Origin: Brachyspira catarrhinii | Lineage (GTDB): Bacteria > Spirochaetota > Brachyspiria > Brachyspirales > Brachyspiraceae | Length of the DNA: 20,317 nt | Assembly: GCF_005518285.1 (NCBI RefSeq) | Contig: NZ_SJDU01000003.1 | Coordinates: forward strand, 1-20,317 | Direction: 5' to 3' | Shown: positions 13,827 to 20,317 of the stretch, in pieces | How positions within the stretch are numbered: position 1 is the first letter of the stretch | Layout: the number at the start of each line of letters is the position of its first letter | Translations under genes and position numbers: made by a program | The notes under the pieces: model-generated | Seen by the model: only the letters and a program-made list of their open reading frames with translations | Told to the model about the DNA's origin: nothing | Databases searched by the model: none

Positions 13827-14846
13827 ATGAAAATATTTATAAACGGAAAGGAATTATCCGCTACTTTAGAAAACGAAAAAAACGCATACGAAGTATTAAA
13901 GCCAGTCGAAGAATGGTGCAATTCAAACTCTTTTTTAATAAACAGAATTATTATTGACGAAAAAGAACTCTCGCCAGATATAAACAAAGAATACGAAGCT
14001 ATGCAAATCGAAAATATAAAAAAAATAGAAATCGAAGCTTTAAGCCACAGCGAATATTATTTGTCTTCTATAATTTCAATAATAGAATATATAGAAAAAG
14101 TTTCAAAAACAGATTCCGCGACTTTAACCGAAAACGATATTGAAGCCTTAAAAGACGGAATATTTTGGATATTGGATTCTATTCCTCGAGCGATATTTTT
14201 ATGCAACATGAATCTTGAAACTCATGGAATCATTCATATTTTAAAAATGCTCGAAGTAAAATTGGAAAGATTAAACACGATAACGGATAACGAAAAAGAA
14301 GACGAAGAATATTTGGATAAAGTTAAAGAATTTTTTGGAGACGATTTGAAGCCTTTTATAAACGATAAAGTTTTGCCCACTATGGAACTTGTTTTGGAAG
14401 ACGCTAAAATAAACACAATGCTTATATTCGCAAACGATATAAACGAAAACAACGCTTTATATAAAATTGGAACTTTGCCGAAATTTCAGCCTTTTATAAT
14501 AGAAATACTTGACGAAGTAGTCGAAAAACTTCAAACGGGAAAAGACAAAGAGGCTTTTATATACGCCGAAAAATTTTCTCGAATAGTCGGACTTTCTTTC
14601 AGCATTCTTTCAAAGGTTGCCGAAATTTGCTCGATAGATTATTCGAATATAAAAATAGAAAATATAAGTTTGATTGACGCTATTAACGATTTTAATTCTA
14701 TGATGAATAATTTGCTCGAAGCATTTTCAAACGAAGATTATATATCTATAGCCGATTTGCTCGAATACGAAATAAAAGAAAAAATAGAAAATATCATGGA
14801 TTATATACCGCTTTTAGAGGAATATATTGAAAGACTCAATGTTTGA
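13827..14846 (+). CDS. hypothetical protein with beta-grasp-like N-terminus
   Basis: 339 residues, no known motif. Residues 1-70 (MKIFINGKELSATLENEKNAYEVL, then FLINRIIIDEKELSPD and IKKIEIEA) read as strand-strand-helix-strand-strand, like a ubiquitin-type beta-grasp domain. The remainder is acidic and helical with no signal peptide or membrane segment, so a cytoplasmic helical-bundle or scaffold protein is plausible. The ATG lacks a strong ribosome binding site. The last 20 bases overlap rarA, whose binding site lies inside this gene, so rarA translation is probably coupled to it. I recall similar proteins in spirochaetes but know no function. Confidence 0.75.
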   Translation: MKIFINGKELSATLENEKNAYEVLKPVEEWCNSNSFLINRIIIDEKELSPDINKEYEAMQIENIKKIEIEALSHSEYYLSSIISIIEYIEKVSKTDSATLTENDIEALKDGIFWILDSIPRAIFLCNMNLETHGIIHILKMLEVKLERLNTITDNEKEDEEYLDKVKEFFGDDLKPFINDKVLPTMELVLEDAKINTMLIFANDINENNALYKIGTLPKFQPFIIEILDEVVEKLQTGKDKEAFIYAEKFSRIVGLSFSILSKVAEICSIDYSNIKIENISLIDAINDFNSMMNNLLEAFSNEDYISIADLLEYEIKEKIENIMDYIPLLEEYIERLNV

Positions 14847-16137
14847 TTTTACCGATAGCGACAATTCTTTTTTGCCTATGGCGGAGAGAATGCGCCCTAC
14901 TTCAATCGAAGAAGTTTTCGGACAGAAACATATTTTATCGGAAAATAAAACTTTAAGAAAAATGATTGATAAAGATAAAATAACTTCTATGGTTTTTTTC
15001 GGACCTCCAGGAGTTGGAAAATCAACCGTAGCGTCAATAATAGCTAAAAAAACGAAAAGCGAATATATAAAATTAAACGCCGTTCTTTCCAATGTTTCTG
15101 AAATTAGAGAGGCAATAAAAAAAGCGGAAAAAAATTTAACCAATTCAAAAAAGACGATTTTATTTATAGACGAAATTCATAGATTCAATAAAAGCCAACA
15201 GGACGCTTTGCTTCCCGCCGTTGAAAACGGAACAGTTATATTAATCGGAAGCACCACTCAAAATCCTTATTTTTATCTTACAAACGCTTTGCTTTCCCGC
15301 ATCATGCTTTTTGAATTTAGAAATCTTGAAGATAGCGACATCAAAGAAGCGATATTAAAAGCAACTACAGATAAAAGAGGACTCGGAGAAAACGATATTG
15401 CAATTGAAGATTTGGCGGTAGATTTGATAGTAAAATATTCGCATGGCGATGTGAGAAAGGCTTTGACTTATCTTGAAGCCGCGTTTTTTGTCACTCAAAT
15501 AGACGAAACTAAAGAAAAACTTACGATAACGGAAGATATTATAAAAGATGTCACAAGCAAACAAACTTTAAATTTTGACGAAGACGAACATTATAATACT
15601 ATAAGCGCGTTTATAAAAAGCGTTCGAGGAAGCGACCCAAACGCGGCGATTTATTATTTGGCGAGAATGCTCGAATCGGGAGAAGACCCGAGATATATAG
15701 CGAGAAGATTATGCATATTGGCTTCGGAAGATATAGGTTTAGCAGAACCGAAAGCTATGAATATCGTTTCTTCTTTAATTAGCATAGTTGATTTTATCGG
15801 CATGCCCGAAGGTAGAATTCCATTATCCGAAGCGACTATTTATTTGGCTTTATGTCCAAAATCGAACTCCGCTTATAATGCTATAGACTCGGCTATTAGA
15901 GATATAAGAAACGGCGAATTATATTCTATTCCAAATTATTTGAAAGATAATCATTCCGCAAGTTTCGATAAAAAATCCGAAGAAGAATATAAATATCCGC
16001 ATGACTATCCTTATCATATTGTCAAGCAGGATTATTTGGAAAAAGGAATCAAAAAAAATTATTACAAGCCCGTAGATATTGGCGAAGAGCGAGAGCTAAA
16101 AAAAGTCTACGAGTGGATAATAAAGCATATTAATTAA
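14827..16137 (+). CDS. rarA: replication-associated recombination protein A (RarA/MgsA)
   Basis: 436 residues, the usual length of this AAA+ ATPase, related to clamp loaders and eukaryotic WRNIP1/Mgs1, acting at stalled replication forks. The start is TTG at 14827 with GAGG six bases upstream (14817-14820); the ATG at 14839 would be 18 bases away. RMRPTSIEEVFGQKH (21-35) is the family opening; Walker A GPPGVGKST (59-67), Walker B ILFIDEIHRF (111-120) and sensor 1 GSTTQNP (141-147) are intact. The C-terminal tetramerisation region has RGSDPNAAIYYLARML and ASEDIGLAEP. It overlaps the preceding gene by 20 bases and converges on ldh with five bases between stop codons. Confidence 0.95.
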   Translation: MKDSMFDFTDSDNSFLPMAERMRPTSIEEVFGQKHILSENKTLRKMIDKDKITSMVFFGPPGVGKSTVASIIAKKTKSEYIKLNAVLSNVSEIREAIKKAEKNLTNSKKTILFIDEIHRFNKSQQDALLPAVENGTVILIGSTTQNPYFYLTNALLSRIMLFEFRNLEDSDIKEAILKATTDKRGLGENDIAIEDLAVDLIVKYSHGDVRKALTYLEAAFFVTQIDETKEKLTITEDIIKDVTSKQTLNFDEDEHYNTISAFIKSVRGSDPNAAIYYLARMLESGEDPRYIARRLCILASEDIGLAEPKAMNIVSSLISIVDFIGMPEGRIPLSEATIYLALCPKSNSAYNAIDSAIRDIRNGELYSIPNYLKDNHSASFDKKSEEEYKYPHDYPYHIVKQDYLEKGIKKNYYKPVDIGEERELKKVYEWIIKHIN

Positions 16138-16142
16138 AACTA

Positions 16143-17081
16143 TTATTTTTTTATACTTTTATAAGCTTCTTTTAATGTGTTTGCCGATTTGGTTAAATAA
16201 GTTTTTTCATTTTCATTTAAATTAATCGGAATAATTCTCTTTACTCCTTTGCGGCATATAAGCGATGGTATTCCCAAACAAACATCTTTTATTCCGTATT
16301 CTCCGTTCAAAAAATGCGAAACTGGAAGAATTGAATATTCGTCTCTTATAATCGCTTGCGCTATTCTTTTAACCGCCATAGCCACTCCGTAAAAAGTAGA
16401 GCCTTTTTTCTCTATTATATGATACGCACTGTTTCTCACTTCGTTAAGTATTTCTTCTAAATTTATATCGCAAGAATCAAATATATTTTTGCAATAATCT
16501 TCTATATGGACTCCCGCAATATCGGCGTTGCTCCAAACTGCCAATTCGCTGTCTCCATGTTCTCCAATTATAAAAGCATGAATATTTTTACTGTCTATTT
16601 CCAATTTTTTACTAAGCAAATATCTTAAACGCGAAGTGTCTAAAACAGTTCCGCTTCCCAAAACTCTCTCTTTAGGAAAACCGCTTAATTCCAACGCAAG
16701 CATTGTAAGAATGTCTACGGGATTTGAAACTATTAATAGAATGCAATCTTTATTATATTCGGTTATACTCGGAATAATTTTTTTGAAGATAGAAGCGTTT
16801 TTATTTATCAAATCTATTCTAGACTCGCCGGGCATTTGATTCGCTCCCGCCGTGACAATAACCAAATAAGCGTCAGCCAAATCTTTATAATCCCCCGAAT
16901 ATATATTGACAGGATTTGTAAATTGAATTCCATGAGCTATATCTAAAGCCTCGCCTTCCGCTTTATTTTTATTGACATCTATTATAACTATTTCGTTAAA
17001 TAGTCCGCTTTGAACCAAAGTAAAAGCCGTAGTCGAACCGACTCCTCCAGCTCCAATTATCGCACATTTTTGTATATTCAT
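16143..17081 (-). CDS. ldh: L-lactate dehydrogenase
   Basis: 312 residues. Converts pyruvate + NADH to L-lactate + NAD in the cytoplasm, regenerating NAD for glycolysis. The Rossmann motif GAGGVGS is at 10-16 and Asp35 ends the second strand, as in NAD-specific enzymes. The active-site loop NQMPGESR (81-88) has Gln82 at the specificity position, which marks lactate rather than malate dehydrogenase (Arg there). Substrate-binding arginines are Arg88 and Arg151 (LDTSR), and the proton relay is His175 in GEHGD. The ATG has AAGGAG seven bases upstream. Its leader is almost pure AT with several TATAAT-like boxes, so the promoter cannot be fixed. Confidence 0.95.
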   Translation of the reverse strand: MNIQKCAIIGAGGVGSTTAFTLVQSGLFNEIVIIDVNKNKAEGEALDIAHGIQFTNPVNIYSGDYKDLADAYLVIVTAGANQMPGESRIDLINKNASIFKKIIPSITEYNKDCILLIVSNPVDILTMLALELSGFPKERVLGSGTVLDTSRLRYLLSKKLEIDSKNIHAFIIGEHGDSELAVWSNADIAGVHIEDYCKNIFDSCDINLEEILNEVRNSAYHIIEKKGSTFYGVAMAVKRIAQAIIRDEYSILPVSHFLNGEYGIKDVCLGIPSLICRKGVKRIIPINLNENEKTYLTKSANTLKEAYKSIKK

Positions 17082-17209
17082 TTTAATCTCCTTAAAATAT
17101 TTTTTAATCTTTTTAATTATAATTTTAAAAATTATATTATAATTATAACCAAATTAATGTTAGAAAGGTAAAACATTTATAAAAAATTTTAAAATATTTT
17201 ATAATAATC

Positions 17210-17240
17210 AAGGCGTCAAATATAAACTATTCAACGCCTT
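17210..17240. terminator. hairpin downstream of fruA, possible terminator
   Basis: AAGGCGT (17210-17216) and ACGCCTT (17234-17240), a perfect 7-bp GC-containing stem with a 17-base loop, 27 bases past the fruA stop codon on the minus strand. The T tract is better on the plus strand (TTTTAAATTTTT), though no plus-strand gene precedes it. It may act in both directions or simply form the fru mRNA 3' end. Confidence 0.5.
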
Positions 17241-17267
17241 TTAAATTTTTATTATTCAAATCAAATT

Positions 17268-19133
17268 TTATTCATTAACGGGTTTTTTAATAAATCCTAA
17301 TATTAACGCCGTTATTACCGAGCCAATTACTACGGCGAGCAAATATAAAGCGGGATGATTGACTATCGGAAGAACGAATAAACCTCCATGCGGCGCTCTT
17401 AATTCTATATTGAAAGCCATAGAAAGTCCGCCAGAAATCATAGCTCCTATTATGCATGAAGGAATGACTCTTATAGGGTCGGATGCCGCAAAAGGTATAG
17501 CGCCTTCGGTTATGAAAGAAAGCCCCATTATATAGCAGGTTTTTCCCGCGTCTCTCTCGTCTTTCGTAAATTTATTTCTAAATATTGTGGTAGCCAAAGC
17601 TATCCCCAAAGGAGGAACCATTCCTCCCGCCATAACAGCCGCATGAGGAGCGTAATCTCCAGATGCTATCATCGCTATTCCGAAAGTAAAAGCCGCTTTA
17701 TTTATAGGTCCGCCCATATCGGTTGACATCATTCCGCCTAAAACTATTCCTAATAATATTAAATTTCCCGTCCCTAAACTTTTTAAGAATACGGAAAGCG
17801 AAGAGTTTATCCAAGCTATAGGCTCTACGATAAACAGATACATTATTGAACCAGTTATTAATATTCCAAATAAAGGATAAAGCAAAACTGGTTTGATTCC
17901 TTCTAAACTGTCGGGCAATTTTCCAAATATTTTTTTAAGAAGCAAAGTTATATAACCGCCCAAAAAACCGCCGATTAATCCTCCTAAAAATCCTCCTCCG
18001 CTATTTAAAGATATTAAACCTCCTACCATAGCGGGCGCAAATCCCGGTCTGTCGGCAATGCTCATTCCGATAAAAGCCGCCATAACGGGAACCATTAGAA
18101 AGAAAGCGTTTCCTCCGCCAATATCGTTTAGAAGTTTCGCTATATAATTGTATGAAGGGTCGTTAGGGTCGCTTGCGTTTATTCCAAACATAAAAGAAAT
18201 AGCTATTAAAATACCGCCTCCGACAACGAAAGGAAGCATATTCGATACTCCAGACATCAAATGTTTATATATTCCCGTTTTAGGTTTTTTCTCAAATTTC
18301 ATTTTGCCTTTTTCGCCTGCAGTATTATAAATTGGAGCTTTTTGTGAGAGAGCGTTATTTATTAAATTCTCGGGATTCTTTATAGCCTCTTTCACGCCAA
18401 CTATATCGACATGCCGTCCTGCAAATCTATCCATGAATACGCTTTTATCCGCCGCCACTATTATTCCTTTCGCATTTTTTATTTCTTCATCGGTTAATTC
18501 GTTTTTAACTCCGCCCGAACCGTTTGTCTCCACTTTGATTCTTATTCCCATTTCTTTAGCTTTTTTCGTTAAAGAATCGGCAGCCATATATGTGTGAGCT
18601 ATTCCCGTAGGGCATGCGGTTACAGCCAATACTTGCGGCAAAGAATTATCGCTTTCCTCTACAGTTTCTGCGGGTTCTTCTTTTTCCATAGCGTTTACTA
18701 AAATATTTAATAATTCTTCTTTACTATTTGCATGCAAAAGTCCCTCTCTTATTTCGTCTTCGAGCAAAAGAGTCGTAAGTTTCGATAATATTTCAATATG
18801 CGAATCCGCCGAAGTGTCGGCTGCGGCTATCATAAAAAATAAACGCGAAGGCTCTCCGTCTAAAGATTGATAATCGACTCCGTTTTTAGAAATTCCGATT
18901 GCAACGGTTGAAGTTTTTACGGCGTCCGTTTTCGCATGCGGTATTGCGATTCCTTCTTCCATTCCCGTAGAACCTTGCGATTCTCTTTTAAGAATTTCTT
19001 TTTTATATTCTTCTCTGTCGTTTAATTTTCCCGCATCGTATAGAATATCAATCATTTCGTCTATAACTTCCGATTTTGTATTCGCTTTCAAATCGATATC
19101 TATACAGTCTAAAGTAATAATATCTTTTAACAT
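17268..19133 (-). CDS. fruA: PTS fructose transporter, EIIABC
   Basis: 621 residues holding three PTS domains in one chain: EIIA (about 1-148, phospho-accepting His66 in GIAIPHAK), an acidic linker (150-164), EIIB of the fructose type (about 166-262, Cys174 in VTACPTGIAHT) and the membrane channel EIIC (about 288-617, eight to ten hydrophobic segments rich in Gly). Phosphate passes from HPr through His66 and Cys174 to incoming fructose, giving fructose-1-phosphate inside. There is no FPr/HPr domain. The ATG has GGAGG ten bases upstream. It follows fruK by 23 bases. Mannose or another hexose is possible, but the fruK neighbour supports fructose. Confidence 0.93.
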   Translation of the reverse strand: MLKDIITLDCIDIDLKANTKSEVIDEMIDILYDAGKLNDREEYKKEILKRESQGSTGMEEGIAIPHAKTDAVKTSTVAIGISKNGVDYQSLDGEPSRLFFMIAAADTSADSHIEILSKLTTLLLEDEIREGLLHANSKEELLNILVNAMEKEEPAETVEESDNSLPQVLAVTACPTGIAHTYMAADSLTKKAKEMGIRIKVETNGSGGVKNELTDEEIKNAKGIIVAADKSVFMDRFAGRHVDIVGVKEAIKNPENLINNALSQKAPIYNTAGEKGKMKFEKKPKTGIYKHLMSGVSNMLPFVVGGGILIAISFMFGINASDPNDPSYNYIAKLLNDIGGGNAFFLMVPVMAAFIGMSIADRPGFAPAMVGGLISLNSGGGFLGGLIGGFLGGYITLLLKKIFGKLPDSLEGIKPVLLYPLFGILITGSIMYLFIVEPIAWINSSLSVFLKSLGTGNLILLGIVLGGMMSTDMGGPINKAAFTFGIAMIASGDYAPHAAVMAGGMVPPLGIALATTIFRNKFTKDERDAGKTCYIMGLSFITEGAIPFAASDPIRVIPSCIIGAMISGGLSMAFNIELRAPHGGLFVLPIVNHPALYLLAVVIGSVITALILGFIKKPVNE

Positions 19134-19156
19134 TTATTTTATTCCTCCATTTAAAT

Positions 19157-20071
19157 TTATATTTTTTCTATTTTTACTTTTTCTAAAAATTTATTCATGG
19201 TTTCAAAAGAAGTAAGCCCTTCCGAGCATGCGGTTGCGCTTCCAGAAGCGATTGCGTATTTATAAGAATCTTCAATATTTAATCCTTTGCTTATTCCGTA
19301 AACTATTCCCGCCACCATAGAATCGCCCGCTCCAACCGAACTTATCAATTTTCCTTCTGGAGCGTTTCCTTTATAAACGGCGTCTTTAGCGATTAAAGCC
19401 GAGCCTTCTTTTCCCATAGAAACTATAAGATTTTGCGAGCCTTCCTCGATTAATTTCTTTGAATAAAAAATAATATCTTCAAAACTATTTATTTCTTTAT
19501 TAAAATATTCTTTCAATTCGTTTTTATTCGGCTTTGACAAAAATACTCCAGATTTTATCGCTTCTTTAAACGCTTCGTCTCTCGAATCCAATATTACTTT
19601 TATATTTTTATTTTTCAGCAAATCTATTATTTCTCTATAAATCGAATTTCTAACCGAATTTGGAATACTGCCCGAAAGAACTAATATATCGTTTTCTTTT
19701 ATATTTTTTACTAATTTAAATAATTCTTCTATATTCTTGTTTGAAATATTGGGAGATTTTCCAGAAATTTCGCTTTCGCTGTTATTGGTTTTTAATTTAA
19801 TATTTATTCTCGTGTCTTCTTCAAGTTCTATGAAACCATCCTTTATTCCGTAATCTTTCAAATGAGTTTTTATATAATTTCCCGTAAATCCGCCGTAAAA
19901 TCCTAAAGCCATGCTCTCGACATCAAAATTTTTTAACACCTTGGAAACATTTATTCCCTTACCGCCTGGCAAAGTATATGCGTTGTTTACTTTATTTAAT
20001 TCTCCTTCTTCAAATTTATTCATGTCGATATAATAATCGATAGCGGGGTTTAAAGTTAAAGTATATATCAT
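19157..20071 (-). CDS. fruK: 1-phosphofructokinase
   Basis: 304 residues from the ATG at 20071, which has AGGA six bases upstream; a TTG six bases earlier touches that site and is rejected. PfkB/ribokinase family: TLNPAIDYY at 6-14, PGGKGINVSKVL (35-46), SKPNKNEL (179-186) and GAGDSMVAG (247-255) with catalytic Asp250. It phosphorylates fructose-1-phosphate to fructose-1,6-bisphosphate, using the product of FruA. It is first in the operon. A -10-like TATAAT on the minus strand lies at 20110-20115 without a good -35 box. No DeoR-type fruR gene is visible in the window. Confidence 0.92.
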   Translation of the reverse strand: MIYTLTLNPAIDYYIDMNKFEEGELNKVNNAYTLPGGKGINVSKVLKNFDVESMALGFYGGFTGNYIKTHLKDYGIKDGFIELEEDTRINIKLKTNNSESEISGKSPNISNKNIEELFKLVKNIKENDILVLSGSIPNSVRNSIYREIIDLLKNKNIKVILDSRDEAFKEAIKSGVFLSKPNKNELKEYFNKEINSFEDIIFYSKKLIEEGSQNLIVSMGKEGSALIAKDAVYKGNAPEGKLISSVGAGDSMVAGIVYGISKGLNIEDSYKYAIASGSATACSEGLTSFETMNKFLEKVKIEKI

Positions 20072-20148
20072 AATCAATCCTAATCATACAATTATTATCA
20101 TTTTTTAACATTATATATTATTTTTGTTTTTAATGAAAGTCGATTAAC

Positions 20149-20198
20149 TAATTCATAAAATTTTTAATTTAATTTTTTATAATAAATTTTATGAATTA
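20149..20198. promoter_or_regulatory. 15-bp perfect inverted repeat between divergent fruK and plus-strand gene
   Basis: TAATTCATAAAATTT (20149-20163) and its exact complement at 20184-20198, separated by 20 AT-rich bases. The right arm ends five bases before the -35 box of the plus-strand promoter, and the left arm lies upstream of fruK. The position suits an operator or a looping site. No regulator is identified. Confidence 0.5.
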
Positions 20199-20203
20199 AA
20201 CTA

Positions 20204-20232
20204 TTGACATTTTTTCTAAAACATGCTATAAT
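20204..20232 (+). promoter_or_regulatory. full-consensus extended promoter
   Basis: TTGACA (20204-20209), exactly 17 bases, TATAAT (20227-20232), with TGC just before the -10 box, an extended -10 element. It is the strongest promoter in the window and leads to a 5' leader of about 43 nt before the ATG at 20283. Confidence 0.85.
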
Positions 20233-20282
20233 TTCTTTAAATTGATAGAATTATTAAAAATTAAAAAAAGAGAGTTTGAAAG

Positions 20283-20317
20283 ATGAGCGGATATAAATTC
20301 TACAATACAATACAATA
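20283..20317 (+). CDS. start of an unidentified gene, cut by the window end
   Basis: Only the first 11 codons are present (MSGYKFYNTIQ). The evidence for a gene is the consensus promoter upstream, a GAGAG ribosome binding site eight bases before the ATG (20270-20274) and an open frame to the end. From codon 7 the DNA is a TACAA pentanucleotide repeat (20301-20317, 3.4 copies). Product not recognisable. The strong promoter suggests an abundant protein. Confidence 0.5.
   Translation, partial: MSGYKFYNTIQ

Noticed and set aside
17114..17145. 10-bp inverted repeat TAATTATAAT/ATTATAATTA in the ldh leader
   Set aside because: It consists only of A and T in a nearly pure AT stretch, so chance is likely, and it does not match a Rex-type operator.
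20072..20077. TTG at 20077 as start of fruK
   Set aside because: The AGGA site touches it directly; the ATG at 20071 is correctly spaced.

Overview
The window looks like chromosomal DNA from a spirochaete, most likely Brachyspira or a close relative. This rests on strongly AT-rich DNA, dense genes, secreted and outer-membrane-type proteins that imply a two-membrane envelope, and above all a cytidylate kinase fused to ribosomal protein S1, an arrangement known from spirochaetes such as Treponema. The genus is an inference; no rRNA or tRNA gene is present to confirm it.

Layout. (1) 1-2130, minus strand: a small lipoprotein, then a two-gene unit of exported LPP20-related proteins (transcribed 1129-2130, then 473-1114). 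(2) 2131-2909: a 780-base stretch without a supported gene. It holds a consensus minus-strand promoter with a leader of about 340 nt (several hairpins and a CGGCT tandem repeat), two large imperfect palindromes beginning GTCATTGCGA, and the parA promoter with an attenuator-like hairpin. (3) 2910-5851, plus strand: parA, parB and an exported protein with a CsgG/FlgO-like N-terminus and a DUF4384 domain, starting at TTG. (4) 5882-7444, minus strand: a sialidase-like beta-propeller protein and a small unknown protein. (5) 7587-9658: an MtnA/eIF2B-type sugar-phosphate isomerase converging on a DUF1207-like outer-membrane protein. (6) 9815-16137, plus strand: a small exported protein, the cmk-rpsA fusion, an SPL-type radical SAM protein, an unknown spirochaete-type protein, and rarA. 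(7) 16143-20071, minus strand: L-lactate dehydrogenase and a fructose uptake operon (fruK, then fruA). (8) 20072-20317: a divergent control region with a perfect 15-bp inverted repeat and a fully consensus promoter driving a plus-strand gene cut off by the window end.

How the genes fit together. ParA/ParB segregate the chromosome and RarA acts at stalled replication forks. FruA imports fructose as fructose-1-phosphate, FruK makes fructose-1,6-bisphosphate, and lactate dehydrogenase re-oxidises NADH at the end of glycolysis, a fermentative scheme. The LPP20-type proteins and the CsgG/DUF4384-type protein flank parAB on both sides and may form one envelope module.

I see no prophage, transposase, CRISPR array or defence system. 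The least explained parts are the structured, repeat-rich region at 2131-2909, a likely internal start that would release free S1 from the cmk-rpsA fusion, and the control region at the right end.
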